This document shows positions 44,429 to 53,240 of a stretch of 64,000 nucleotides of DNA, in pieces (the stretch's first letter is position 1; each line of letters opens with the position of its first letter). The translations under genes were made by a program, and so were the position numbers. Origin of the DNA: Hyphomonas sp. (GTDB lineage Bacteria; Pseudomonadota; Alphaproteobacteria; Caulobacterales; Hyphomonadaceae); assembly GCA_016124495.1 (NCBI GenBank), contig WGNP01000007.1, positions 205,586 to 269,585 of the forward strand, read 5' to 3'. Below the pieces are notes generated by a model. That model did no database searches and was not told the DNA's origin. It saw only the letters and a program-made list of their open reading frames with translations.

Positions 44429-44457
44429 AGGAAGAGCGCTTGGGAGGAAGCGAGCGC

Positions 44458-46626
44458 TTAGAAATCCACGCCGAGTTTCACGCCGACGCGGCGCGGGTAC
44501 GGACGGACGATCGGTTTGCCGGCGAACGTCGACAGTTGGTTTGCCCCGTCTTCGTCGGTGAGGTTGTAGCCGAACACGCCAAGCGTCCAGCCCTGGCCGG
44601 TTTTCAGGTTGGCGGTGAGCGAGACATCCTTGATGTCATCGGTGCGTCCACCCGTCTGCTGCAGCGTATCCGACCTGTATGCATAGGCCGAGCTGAGAGA
44701 CAGCGTCGAGCCTCCGAAGACATCGACAGGCCGCTCGTAAGTCGCCGCAACGGAGAAGGTCTGTTCCGGCACTGCGAGAAGCTCGCGGCCAGCCCGCACG
44801 AAAGGAAGCGACGCCGTGATGTTGGGCCGCACTTCATTCCATTCGGTGTTCTGGATGTTGGCGTTGGCCTGAAGTGAAAGGCCCTCCACCGGCGTATACC
44901 ATGCAGCGCCGAGATCGATCCCCCGGATCGTTGCGTCTCCGACGTTTGCAACGGAAGACAAGGCGCCGAAGGGCTGCTGGATATCAGACCAGGCCGTCTG
45001 GTAGACCGCGCCATCAAAGAGGAAGGCGCCGTCTGCGGACGCAACCTTTGCGCCCAGCTCATACGTCCAGAGCTCGTCCGGCTCGACCCCTTCCTGGGCC
45101 GGAACGCCAAGCGCCGCAGCCGCAGCCACCTGAGATGGCGTCTGGATCGTCCCGCTCCGGAACCCGTGCGCGATATTGACATAAACTGTGGCGTTATCGC
45201 TTGGCAGGATTTTAAGGCTGAAGCGCGGGCTGACTTTGTCGAAGGACACCGACTGCTTCGGGCGTACCAGGCTGGTCACCCGGTCCAGGCCGGGACCGGA
45301 GGACCGCTCATCTTCGAAGTAGCGAACGCCGACCAGTGGCACGAGCTTGCCGTCGAAGAGCTCCCACGAGGCTTCACCGAAGATCGACCAGGACTTGGTC
45401 TGCAAAGGCCCGGCGATGCTGATCAGCGGGATCTCACCCAGCAGGAAATCGGTCCCATCGAGGTAGAAATCGATGTCGCTGTCGATGGTGGCGTCGCGGT
45501 AATAGACGCCGGCAATCCATTTGAAGGCGCCGTCATCATTGTTCGTGAGCCGCAGTTCCTGGGTGAACGAGTCCGTCTCGAAGGTCGAGTTGTTGTTGTA
45601 GTTGAAAAATCCCAGTGTAAGGGGGGCTTCAAAGTCAAGCTCATGGGTGGTGTAGGACGTTGAGCTTGTCACGGTGACCGCATCAAACTCGTAGTTCACC
45701 GCCAGCGAGCCGATGTCCATCGCCGTGTTTGTAAAGCCGTCGACAGGCCCATTCGTCACGCTCCCTGCGCCGTTGATCGCCGGCTCAGGCAGCGGAACAC
45801 CGGTCACGGGGTTTGTCGTGATCACGGCGTTGTTGAAGCCCTGTTCGTTCTCGATCGTCCAGTAGGTCGCGCGCAGGGTCAGGCGGTCAGACGGTGTGAA
45901 CAGAGCCTTGATCCGCAGGTTGGTGCCTTGCGAATCGTTGGCGTTTTTCTCGCCGGACTGAAGTACGTCGGCAAAACCGCCAAGCTCGTCATAGCCGCCG
46001 GAAATCCGGATCGCGAACTTGTCCGCGACAACCGGAATGTTGACCACGCCGTCCACGGCATAATTGTCGGCGCCGCCTTCGGTGGAGGAGTATTCACCGA
46101 GCAGCTTGCCGCTGAACGCGTCCGTCGTCGGATCTTCGGTGATGAGGCGGATATTGCCGCCCATGGAGCCCTGGCCCCAGATCGTACCGGAAGGTCCGCG
46201 GATGACCTCGACCTGCTTCAGATCGAGAAGCCGGGCGGGCGGGGACAACTGCAGGTTCGGAACGCCGAACGCAAAATCGTCGACATAATAGCCGGTGAGG
46301 CCGTCGCCCGTGGTGCCGGCGGCGATGCCGCGGATCTGGATGGTCTCGAACCCGCGCGAAGACGATGAGACGACAGAGGCGCCGGGGATGAGTTTGACCA
46401 GGCCGCCGACATCCTTGATGCCGGAGTTTTCGAGCGTGTCCGCCCCGATCGCCTGAACCGACAGCGGAACGTCCAGAATGGTCTCTTCCCGCTTCTGCGC
46501 GGTCACCGTGACGGTGCCGAGGCGCTTGGCATCGGTTTCGTCTTCTGTCGTTTGTGCATGCGCCGGCAGGAAAGACAGCGCGCCGAGCATACCCGCGCTA
46601 CAGAGAAGCAGTGTACGATTGTTCAT
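44458..46626 (-). CDS. TonB-dependent outer-membrane receptor of the acyl-CoA regulon
   Basis: 722 residues. Signal peptide MNNRTLLLCSAGMLGALSFLPAHAQ; plug domain with VTVTAQKREETILDVPLSVQAI, IQIRGIAAG and VEVIRGPSGTIWGQGSMGGNIRL; then a beta-barrel ending RRVGVKLGVDF with a terminal Phe. ATG 46626 has GGGAGGA ahead of it. It is divergent from an acyl-CoA ligase gene and shares with it the 18-bp site at 46682, so it probably imports the regulon's substrate across the outer membrane. Confidence 0.93.
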   Translation of the reverse strand: MNNRTLLLCSAGMLGALSFLPAHAQTTEDETDAKRLGTVTVTAQKREETILDVPLSVQAIGADTLENSGIKDVGGLVKLIPGASVVSSSSRGFETIQIRGIAAGTTGDGLTGYYVDDFAFGVPNLQLSPPARLLDLKQVEVIRGPSGTIWGQGSMGGNIRLITEDPTTDAFSGKLLGEYSSTEGGADNYAVDGVVNIPVVADKFAIRISGGYDELGGFADVLQSGEKNANDSQGTNLRIKALFTPSDRLTLRATYWTIENEQGFNNAVITTNPVTGVPLPEPAINGAGSVTNGPVDGFTNTAMDIGSLAVNYEFDAVTVTSSTSYTTHELDFEAPLTLGFFNYNNNSTFETDSFTQELRLTNNDDGAFKWIAGVYYRDATIDSDIDFYLDGTDFLLGEIPLISIAGPLQTKSWSIFGEASWELFDGKLVPLVGVRYFEDERSSGPGLDRVTSLVRPKQSVSFDKVSPRFSLKILPSDNATVYVNIAHGFRSGTIQTPSQVAAAAALGVPAQEGVEPDELWTYELGAKVASADGAFLFDGAVYQTAWSDIQQPFGALSSVANVGDATIRGIDLGAAWYTPVEGLSLQANANIQNTEWNEVRPNITASLPFVRAGRELLAVPEQTFSVAATYERPVDVFGGSTLSLSSAYAYRSDTLQQTGGRTDDIKDVSLTANLKTGQGWTLGVFGYNLTDEDGANQLSTFAGKPIVRPYPRRVGVKLGVDF

Positions 46627-46681
46627 TAAATCCTCCCAGTTTAGCGCTGCCACTTGCCGGGCAGACCGCTTTGAGCCAAGA

Positions 46682-46699
46682 ACTATACAAATGTTCAGT
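46682..46699. promoter_or_regulatory. Regulon operator copy 2 (receptor / AMP-ligase divergent promoter)
   Basis: ACTATACAAATGTTCAGT matches the core of the 43.6-kb palindrome at 14 of 18 positions and is the exact inverse copy of the site at 54932-54949. It lies between the divergent TonB receptor and AMP-ligase genes. Confidence 0.7.
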
Positions 46700-46772
46700 C
46701 TTCGACAAGGGCTGAGTTTACTTTCGGGAAGGCATGCGGCCTTTCGGCCACACATTGAGGGAGGGCAAACAG

Positions 46773-48323
46773 GTGACGGGTCCAAGCATAATTTATCAGG
46801 TCCTGACGGGCCGCGTGGCGGCCGCCCCCGCCGATCAGGCCGCCATGCAGGGCGATCTTCGCCTGACGAATGAGGAACTGCTGGCCCGTGTCGATGCTAC
46901 CGCAGCCTTCCTTCTGGCCTCCGGTGTGAAGAAGGGCGACCGGGTCGCCACGCTCGCCCCGCCAAGCCTCGACTTCTGGATCACGTTCCTGGCCGCCACG
47001 TCGATCGGGGCAATCTGGCAGGGCCTGAACCCGGCCTATAAGCGCAATGAATATACCTATCTTCTTGAGGACGCGGCCCCTGCCCTGATCTTTGCGCAAA
47101 CCGATTTCGACGCCCGCAACTACTTCGAGGAGCTTCAGGCCCTCGCGAAACCGGACATTGTCTTCGTGCCGCTCACGAAAGAACCGCTCGCCGCGGGTGA
47201 TCCGAGGCTTGATCCCGGCCGCTCTGTATCTGCGACCGAACTGCAAGCAGCACACGCATCGGTCGAGGCTGAAGATATTGCCGTCATCGTCTATACGTCA
47301 GGGACAACCGGCCAGCCGAAAGGCGCCATGCTCTCGCACCGCGCCGTCGTGCAGACCGCGCTGTCGAACCTTGCCTGGATGCCGGCGGCAGGGTTGCAGG
47401 CAACAGTCTGCGCCGCCCCGATCAATCATGTCGGCGGCCTGAACAATGTCTGCTTTACCGTGTTCGCCGCGGGCGGCCGGATCATCTTTTTCCCGCGCAT
47501 CGACCTCACCAAGCTCGGACAGGTCAACTTCTCAGAGCGCCCGACTTATCTTGTCGGCAGTCCGACGGCCTGGGCGATGATGATCGCCGCCGGTGCGGAC
47601 TTTGCAGCCGCCAGCTTCTACAAGCTGATTGTCTTCGGAGGCGCAGCCTCGACCGTGGCGCAGCTGGAACACGTTCGCCGGACCGGCGCGCGCATGTCGA
47701 GCGTCTACGGACAGACCGAGACAACGGGCATGATGACGTATACGGAGGACGACGCCGGTCTCGACATCATGTCCGAGACGATCGGCAAGCCCATCCGCGG
47801 AAACGAGATCCGTATTGCGGCTCAGGACGGGGCAGCCCTCCAACCCGGCGAAACAGGCGAGATCCAGGTTCGCGGGATCTCGGTCATGTCGGGGTACTGG
47901 AACAAGCCGGATGCGAGCCGGGAGTCATTCACGGCAGACGGCTGGCTGAAGACGGGGGACCTCGGCATTCAGCGCCCGGATGGAAACATCGTCTTTGCCG
48001 GGCGCCTGAAGGAGATGTTCAAGTCGGGCGGATACAACGTCTATCCGGTCGAAGTCGAGCTTGCGATCTGCGAGCATCCCGACGTGATGGAAGCTTGTGT
48101 GATTGAAGTCCCGCACGACAAATTCCAGGAAGTCGGTCATGCCTTCCTTGTCCTGCGCCCGGGCTCCAGCCTGACCGGAGACGACCTCAAGGCATTCCTG
48201 AGCGACCGCATCGCGGGCTACAAGATCCCGAAGTCCTGGCAGATCCTTGCGTCCTTTCCGCGCCTGCCGAATGGGAAGACGGACAAGCGCGGTCTCAGGG
48301 CTGCCTACCAGCCAGCGGATTGA
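46773..48323 (+). CDS. AMP-forming acyl-CoA synthetase/ligase
   Basis: 516 residues. ATP loop IVYTSGTTGQPKGAML, substrate/adenylate region VYGQTETTGMMTYT, hinge GWLKTGDLG and a C-terminal catalytic Lys region LPNGKTDKRGLR. It activates a carboxylic acid as its CoA thioester; the substrate is unknown. GTG 46773 is favoured because GAGGGAGGG lies about 8 bp upstream; an ATG at 46734 is also in frame. The 18-bp regulon site is 74 bp upstream. Confidence 0.93.
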   Translation: MTGPSIIYQVLTGRVAAAPADQAAMQGDLRLTNEELLARVDATAAFLLASGVKKGDRVATLAPPSLDFWITFLAATSIGAIWQGLNPAYKRNEYTYLLEDAAPALIFAQTDFDARNYFEELQALAKPDIVFVPLTKEPLAAGDPRLDPGRSVSATELQAAHASVEAEDIAVIVYTSGTTGQPKGAMLSHRAVVQTALSNLAWMPAAGLQATVCAAPINHVGGLNNVCFTVFAAGGRIIFFPRIDLTKLGQVNFSERPTYLVGSPTAWAMMIAAGADFAAASFYKLIVFGGAASTVAQLEHVRRTGARMSSVYGQTETTGMMTYTEDDAGLDIMSETIGKPIRGNEIRIAAQDGAALQPGETGEIQVRGISVMSGYWNKPDASRESFTADGWLKTGDLGIQRPDGNIVFAGRLKEMFKSGGYNVYPVEVELAICEHPDVMEACVIEVPHDKFQEVGHAFLVLRPGSSLTGDDLKAFLSDRIAGYKIPKSWQILASFPRLPNGKTDKRGLRAAYQPAD

Positions 48324-48335
48324 TGCCGCCAAAAA

Positions 48336-49586
48336 TCACGTTTGTCCGAACCTGCGGTCGATGATGCTGCGCAGGGCCATTTCATACAGTCTCAGACGGT
48401 CCGTGTTGACTGCGGCTCCGTCGTCGGCCGGCGTGTGAAACGTCGCCGTAACGCCTGTAAGCCCGAGGACGTCCTTATAGCCGGCGGACAGGACGTCTCC
48501 TGTCTCGCCGTTGCGCATCTGAGCCGGATTAAGCGGCGAGAGCCCCATCGCACCAAACATCTCGTCGACAAGGTCTTCAATACCAGGCGTTGCCATGCGG
48601 AAATGCACCGATTTCAGTGGATAGTCTTCATCCTGCGCGGTCGCGCCGAGGCTCGCACCCAGATGGATCCAGAGACGGACCTCTTCGGGCGAAGGTGCCA
48701 GCGCCCCGAGCACCTGCTGCATGCCGAGGTGGCCGATCTCATGACCACTGCTGGCGACAATCCAGACCGGGAACGGGGCCCTGGCATAGGCTTCGGCCAG
48801 TTGCCTCGCGAGGATGATCCCGGGCGCGCGCTCAGCCACCGATCCGAACCATCCTGTCATCGGCGTTGAGATGACGAGTCCTGCCCCCTTTCCAGGTCTA
48901 GCCCCGATCAGACTTACTCCGGCCACGGACGTACGTGTTGCTGAAAGCGACAGACGCGCCTGATGCTTCTGTCGAGCGGCTGTAAGGATCAGGTCGTGAT
49001 CACGCCGCGCATACAGGATTACGGGGATCGCAAGGTCAGAAGACCTGATGGACCGGTTATAGGCAAATATCGAACCGGAAGGTGTCTCGGTGCACATGAG
49101 GTAAGCGGCTGCGCCCAGCCGGGCGGCTGCCTCAACTTCTGCTTCCAGCGCATCCGTCCAATAGGCGGAAAAGGGGCCAGGTATGGAACGTACAACGCTG
49201 TCCCCAGAGCAGGCGTCGTCCGGCAGGGACAAACGCATACTGCCCTCTATACGTGCTGGCAGGGAGATCGGCGGCATCCATTGCAGGAACCCCTCGTACG
49301 TTTCGCTGCTCAGTTTGATTGCCACCGCCGGATCGGCGATTGTGTCTGCTGAAAATGCTATCGAGCGGAGCCTGTATCCGGCTGGCTCGAGGGCCGCGGC
49401 GATCCAGTCGCGGGTGCGTTCTTCACCTGCAGAGCCGGTTCGCCGGATGCCAAACGAGACGAGTTGGCGAAGCTTTTCGGACATCGGGACTTCAGTCGGC
49501 GGTCCGCCTCGGCTCATGCAGGCTGACAAACCTGACGCTAACAGAAGTGACACGGCCTGACGCCTGCTGGGTCCTCGGGTTCTCAA
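48336..49586 (-). CDS. M28-like peptidase homologue lacking metal ligands, Tat-type lipoprotein
   Basis: About 416 residues. The start (RTRGPSRRQAVSLLLASGLSAC) has a twin-Arg pair and a lipobox LSAC, so it is probably exported and lipid-anchored. The middle and C-terminal parts follow the M28 fold (ILARQLAEAYA...PVWIVASSGHEIGHLGM, FHTPADDGAAVNTDRL). The usual His-x-Asp and Glu-Glu zinc ligands read as STPMTGWFG and SGHEIG, so typical M28 metallopeptidase chemistry is doubtful. TTG 49586 is chosen because AGGAG is 8 bp upstream; GTG 49592 is only 2 bp from it. Convergent with the ligase gene. Confidence 0.7.
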   Translation of the reverse strand: MRTRGPSRRQAVSLLLASGLSACMSRGGPPTEVPMSEKLRQLVSFGIRRTGSAGEERTRDWIAAALEPAGYRLRSIAFSADTIADPAVAIKLSSETYEGFLQWMPPISLPARIEGSMRLSLPDDACSGDSVVRSIPGPFSAYWTDALEAEVEAAARLGAAAYLMCTETPSGSIFAYNRSIRSSDLAIPVILYARRDHDLILTAARQKHQARLSLSATRTSVAGVSLIGARPGKGAGLVISTPMTGWFGSVAERAPGIILARQLAEAYARAPFPVWIVASSGHEIGHLGMQQVLGALAPSPEEVRLWIHLGASLGATAQDEDYPLKSVHFRMATPGIEDLVDEMFGAMGLSPLNPAQMRNGETGDVLSAGYKDVLGLTGVTATFHTPADDGAAVNTDRLRLYEMALRSIIDRRFGQT

Positions 49587-49756
49587 GCTCACCTCTCCTG
49601 CCAGGTTCAGCGTCGCTGGGCCTCCACCGAGCTGCGAATATACCTGCTCCGATCAATCCCCGTAACACGCAAAAACCACGAGCATGTTCGGACCTGAACG
49701 CATTTTCCTGACCAGAGCCTGATGCATTTGAAAGATCAGGCGCAGGTCTTTGGGCT

Positions 49757-50677
49757 TCAGCGGCTCTCGGCGTCGAGGTGAGCCAGGATCGCATCATGTA
49801 CGAAGCCTGGCTGTTCCAGATGAACGAAGTGACCTGCGCGGGGAACCGTCATCGTCCGCACGCCGCCTGTAAAGAAGGCGGGCGGCATGGCGGCATCGAA
49901 CACCGCCGCGCTGATACAGCCATCGTCTGCGCCGCAGAGCCCGAGCGTCGGCGCCGCAATCGGCGACGAGAGGAGGCGCTGGCTTTCGCCGGCACGCGGA
50001 TGCGCGAAGTCAAAGGCCGTCCGGTAGTATTCGAGCGCGGCGGCCAGCACGCCGGGCCCGGAGAGCGCTGCCTCTGCGTTGGCGAGTGGCTCTGTATCGA
50101 CCCAGTTCGGAGACCAGTCGCGCCAGAGGCGCTTGAGGAAGGCAAACGCATTGGCCGGCAGCAGGAGTTCGGCGGCGCCGCGGACCTGGAACCAGTAGAC
50201 GTACCAGGACCTGCGCGTCTGCTCATAGTCTGCGGCCATGACCCCGGCAAAAGCTGCGGGTTGCGGGACCGACATCATGACGACCCGGCCGATCCGCTCG
50301 GGGCAAAGCGCGGCGGCGCCGTAAGCGAGGTTGACGCCCCAGTCATGGCCGATGAGGTGGGCCTTGTCTGCGCCAAGCGCGTCCATCCACCCGCGTACAT
50401 CCTCGGCAAGGCTCGCGACGCTGTAATCATTGTCTGCGGGCTGCGAGGAGGGCTCATATCCGCGCAGCGTGACCGCGACAGCCCGGAAGCCCGCCTTGGC
50501 GAGCGCCGGCAACATAAGCCGAAAAGTCTGCGGCGTATCCGGGAACCCATGCAGGCAGAGAACGAGCGGGCCTTCCCCCATCTCATGCGCCGTAAAGGAC
50601 AGCCCATTGGCTGTGAGGGTCCGGACGGCCGCGCCGTCGATCGTCGGCAGGGTCAATTCAGGCTCCCGTCCGACCAC
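49757..50677 (-). CDS. Alpha/beta hydrolase, epoxide hydrolase-like
   Basis: 306 residues. Oxyanion motif LHGFPDTPQTF, nucleophile elbow LIGHDWGVNLAYG with Asp as nucleophile (as in epoxide hydrolases and haloalkane dehalogenases), and catalytic His in VPRAGHFVHLEQP. It should hydrolyse an epoxide or related bond; the true substrate is unknown. The GTG start at 50677 lies inside the 3' end of the alcohol dehydrogenase gene (about 25 bp overlap). Last gene of a four-gene minus-strand run. Confidence 0.9.
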   Translation of the reverse strand: MVGREPELTLPTIDGAAVRTLTANGLSFTAHEMGEGPLVLCLHGFPDTPQTFRLMLPALAKAGFRAVAVTLRGYEPSSQPADNDYSVASLAEDVRGWMDALGADKAHLIGHDWGVNLAYGAAALCPERIGRVVMMSVPQPAAFAGVMAADYEQTRRSWYVYWFQVRGAAELLLPANAFAFLKRLWRDWSPNWVDTEPLANAEAALSGPGVLAAALEYYRTAFDFAHPRAGESQRLLSSPIAAPTLGLCGADDGCISAAVFDAAMPPAFFTGGVRTMTVPRAGHFVHLEQPGFVHDAILAHLDAESR

Positions 50678-51720
50678 GGATCGATCAGGATCTTGGCATG
50701 CTTCTCCGGATCTGCGAGCTCAGAGAAGGCGCCGGCAATCCCGTCAAGGCCGACGGTGCCGGTGTGAAGCGCCTTCCAGTCAAACAAACCTTGCTCGATC
50801 AGGCGAAGCGCATCGGCAAATTCTTCCGGCGAGTAGTAGATGACAAACACCATGGAGAGCTCCTTGGCGATGGCCACCATCGGCAGAAAACTCTCATTGC
50901 CGGACGCAATGCCGGTCACCACGATCCTCGCATTCTGCGGAGCTTCAAGCACAAGCCGTCCAAGCATGCCCGGCGCGCCGGTATTCTCGAAGATGACCAG
51001 CGGAGCGCCGGGCGCCTTTTCCGCGGCGACGGTAATCGGGCTCTGCTCGGCGCCGTTGACCACGTAGCCGGCGCCCATACGGGCGGCGAGTTCACGGCGC
51101 TTCGGGGAAAGGTCTGACGCGATAATGGTCCGCACGCCCCGCGCCTTGAGGACGGCGGTGATGGCCAGACCGATCGGCCCGGCGCCGACAATCACAGCGG
51201 CCGCGCCGTCAGGCAGGGCAGCCTTGTTGACCGAGTGCACGGCGATCCCGAGCGGCTCGACGAAGGCGGCAGCTTCTGTCGGGACGGTCGCGGGTACCTT
51301 CAGGAGCATGGCTTCTGTCAGGGTCATGTATTCGGCATAGGCGCCTGTCGTTTCCGGATTGGATCCGATCAGGACGGGCGCGCCCTGCTTCAGGACAAAA
51401 GGCATCGAGACAACACGGTCGCCGACGGCGAGGGATCGCTCGGTCCCTGGTCCAAAGGCGCAGACTTCGCCGACGAACTCGTGCCCGAGGACGACGCCCT
51501 GATTGTAGGCGCGCTCGAGTTCGGTCACATCCGCGCCGAGCGAACGCGCCGTTTCAATCGTGTGCTTCTGGTGTTTGAAGACGTGCAGGTCCGATCCGCA
51601 GATGCCGCAGGAGCGGACCTTGACCAACACCTCGCCGGGCCCCGGTTCAGGTACGGGACGGTTTTCAGTCCGGAATGTCTGGCCGTAAAGGACGCTTGCC
51701 CGCATGCCCGTCATGATCAT
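50653..51720 (-). CDS. Zinc-dependent medium-chain alcohol dehydrogenase
   Basis: 355 residues. Catalytic zinc site CGICGSDLHV and GHEFVGEV, FVEPLGIAVHSV, and the NAD(P) fold AAVIVGAGPIGLAITAVLKARG. The four-Cys structural zinc lobe is missing; the segment reads VLKQGAPVLIGSNPETTG instead. It oxidises an alcohol or reduces a carbonyl; substrate unknown. ATGA overlap with the cupin stop indicates translational coupling. Confidence 0.93.
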   Translation of the reverse strand: MIMTGMRASVLYGQTFRTENRPVPEPGPGEVLVKVRSCGICGSDLHVFKHQKHTIETARSLGADVTELERAYNQGVVLGHEFVGEVCAFGPGTERSLAVGDRVVSMPFVLKQGAPVLIGSNPETTGAYAEYMTLTEAMLLKVPATVPTEAAAFVEPLGIAVHSVNKAALPDGAAAVIVGAGPIGLAITAVLKARGVRTIIASDLSPKRRELAARMGAGYVVNGAEQSPITVAAEKAPGAPLVIFENTGAPGMLGRLVLEAPQNARIVVTGIASGNESFLPMVAIAKELSMVFVIYYSPEEFADALRLIEQGLFDWKALHTGTVGLDGIAGAFSELADPEKHAKILIDPWSDGSLN

Positions 51721-52265
51721 TCACCGTGAACGATCAGCCTGGAGCAATCTGCGCCGATGGCGTCGCAATAGACCCGGTACATTTCAAGTGCAGCGCGGGC
51801 ATCAACAACGGAAACGGGCTTGCCTTCGTCATCAAGATTGATGTTTGCGCCGTAGATCGCAAACCAGACGATGGTCTCTCCGGCCTGATCCGGGGGCGTG
51901 ACAAGGGTATGGGTCGAGCCGGCGGGCTCGAACAGGTAGGAGCCGGGCCCGGAGACTTCTTCCGGGCTCTCGAGATAATGCCAGCTTCCCTGCAGGGTGA
52001 CCGCATAAACGAAACCGGTATGGAAGTGCTTGATGACTTTTGCGCCGGCCGGAAGCCGGGTCATTGAAATCCAGAGACCCTGGTTGAGGTCCACATGCAG
52101 CAGCTTGATGGCGGTGCCGTCGGGTGCGACCGCCCAGGGAAGGTCCTCGTCGCGTACGAGCTGTGTCGGTGCTTCCCAGACCGGGAACGTGCCGCGTGCC
52201 GCGACTTTCGCCGCATACTGGGCGAATTTCTCTTCCATGCTGAGCTTAGCCGGTCCGTCTGCCAT
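51717..52265 (-). CDS. Cupin-domain protein (2,4'-dihydroxyacetophenone dioxygenase-like)
   Basis: 182 residues, one cupin barrel. HFHTGFVYAVTLQGSWHYLE and GSTHTLVTP give possible metal-binding His residues. The overall shape recalls the 2,4'-dihydroxyacetophenone dioxygenase group, which cleaves C-C bonds with iron, but this function is not shown. It overlaps the alcohol dehydrogenase gene by 4 bp and follows the PF10118 gene, probably in one operon. Confidence 0.8.
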   Translation of the reverse strand: MADGPAKLSMEEKFAQYAAKVAARGTFPVWEAPTQLVRDEDLPWAVAPDGTAIKLLHVDLNQGLWISMTRLPAGAKVIKHFHTGFVYAVTLQGSWHYLESPEEVSGPGSYLFEPAGSTHTLVTPPDQAGETIVWFAIYGANINLDDEGKPVSVVDARAALEMYRVYCDAIGADCSRLIVHGE

Positions 52266-52304
52266 CTTGTCCTCCCGGGATCTGTCTTTGAAGTTGTCTG
52301 CAGC

Positions 52305-53138
52305 TCAGCGAACGCCGAGGGCGAGGTTCGAGTAGGTCGTCCTCGCCGTCTCGTACCCCCCCGGCAGCGGCACCCGTGAGGGGTTGTACCAGGGCATGTA
52401 GGTCGCCAGAAGTTTCGGCAGAAAGGACTTGTTATAGGCCTTCATCCGGGCCGCACGCTTGGCTTCAAGTTCAGGTGTCTGGTAGCGGGCGATAGTTTCA
52501 GGATCAGCCTCGATCATAGCCGCCTGGAACCGGCTGCAGAGCCCCAGATAGTGGCGCTGGAAGAACATCGCGAGCTTCATCCGGTGGAAATAGTCGCCGC
52601 CGCAGGCATGATAGACGTCGTGCGCCACGCTACGGTGTTCGACCTCTTCCATAATGTGCCAGTACATCAGCCCACGGATGGGTTCCTTCATGTAATCGAA
52701 CATACCCGTTTCGATTTGTGTCCGCGCAGCGGCACAGGTCATGGATTCGAATCCTTCGCCATACGCGAGGCAGAACTTGAGCGGCTTGTTACGGCTCCAG
52801 TCGTCGAAAAGGGCTTCGACTTCCTTTTCAAGTGCCGCAAGGCGCGGCCCTGCCGGGTGCACGCGCTTGACGACATCGTTCATTTTCTGGTGCTGACGGA
52901 AGTGCTGGCCTTCCTGGGCGCAGAAACGCAGCGCCTCTTCCTTGAGGTCCTGGTCCTTGATCTGAGGCATGGCCGCCTGGACCGTCCGGATCAGGAAAGG
53001 CTCAAGGTAGGGCAGCATCATCCAGGATCCGACAAACAGGTAGGACAGGGCCGGATCGTCCTCGATAAAGACGAGATCCATGTCATCGGGAAACTCGAAG
53101 TTCATCCGGCGGATCGGAATGTCTTCAGCAATGCTCAT
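52305..53138 (-). CDS. Predicted metal-dependent hydrolase, PF10118 family (ferritin-like)
   Basis: 277 residues. DIPIRRMNFEFPDDMDLVF, ALRFCAQEGQHFRQHQKMND and HIMEEVEHRSVAHDVYHACGG carry the conserved Glu/His residues of this family, which looks like a helical di-metal carboxylate fold. The reaction is not established. ATG 53138 has GAGGAGCAGGG ahead. It is divergent from the NAD-epimerase gene with the operator at 53193 between them. Confidence 0.85.
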   Translation of the reverse strand: MSIAEDIPIRRMNFEFPDDMDLVFIEDDPALSYLFVGSWMMLPYLEPFLIRTVQAAMPQIKDQDLKEEALRFCAQEGQHFRQHQKMNDVVKRVHPAGPRLAALEKEVEALFDDWSRNKPLKFCLAYGEGFESMTCAAARTQIETGMFDYMKEPIRGLMYWHIMEEVEHRSVAHDVYHACGGDYFHRMKLAMFFQRHYLGLCSRFQAAMIEADPETIARYQTPELEAKRAARMKAYNKSFLPKLLATYMPWYNPSRVPLPGGYETARTTYSNLALGVR

Positions 53139-53192
53139 GCCCTGCTCCTCGCGTTGACAAGCGGCGTTCAACTACACTTACCGTCCATATGG

Positions 53193-53210
53193 ACTGTACG
53201 TTTGTTCAGT
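53193..53210. promoter_or_regulatory. Regulon operator copy 3 (PF10118 / epimerase divergent promoter)
   Basis: ACTGTACGTTTGTTCAGT shares both outer half-sites (ACTG.AC and GTTCAGT) with the palindrome core at 43639. It lies between the divergent genes starting at 53138 and 53241, placing both in the proposed TetR regulon. Confidence 0.65.
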
Positions 53211-53240
53211 GTCAAGATGCAGACGAATGCGGAGGTCAAA

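Noticed and set aside
52551..53240. Long N-terminal extension of the epimerase frame
   Set aside because: It is antisense to the PF10118 gene and crosses the divergent promoter; ATG 53241 has a perfect GGAGGT.
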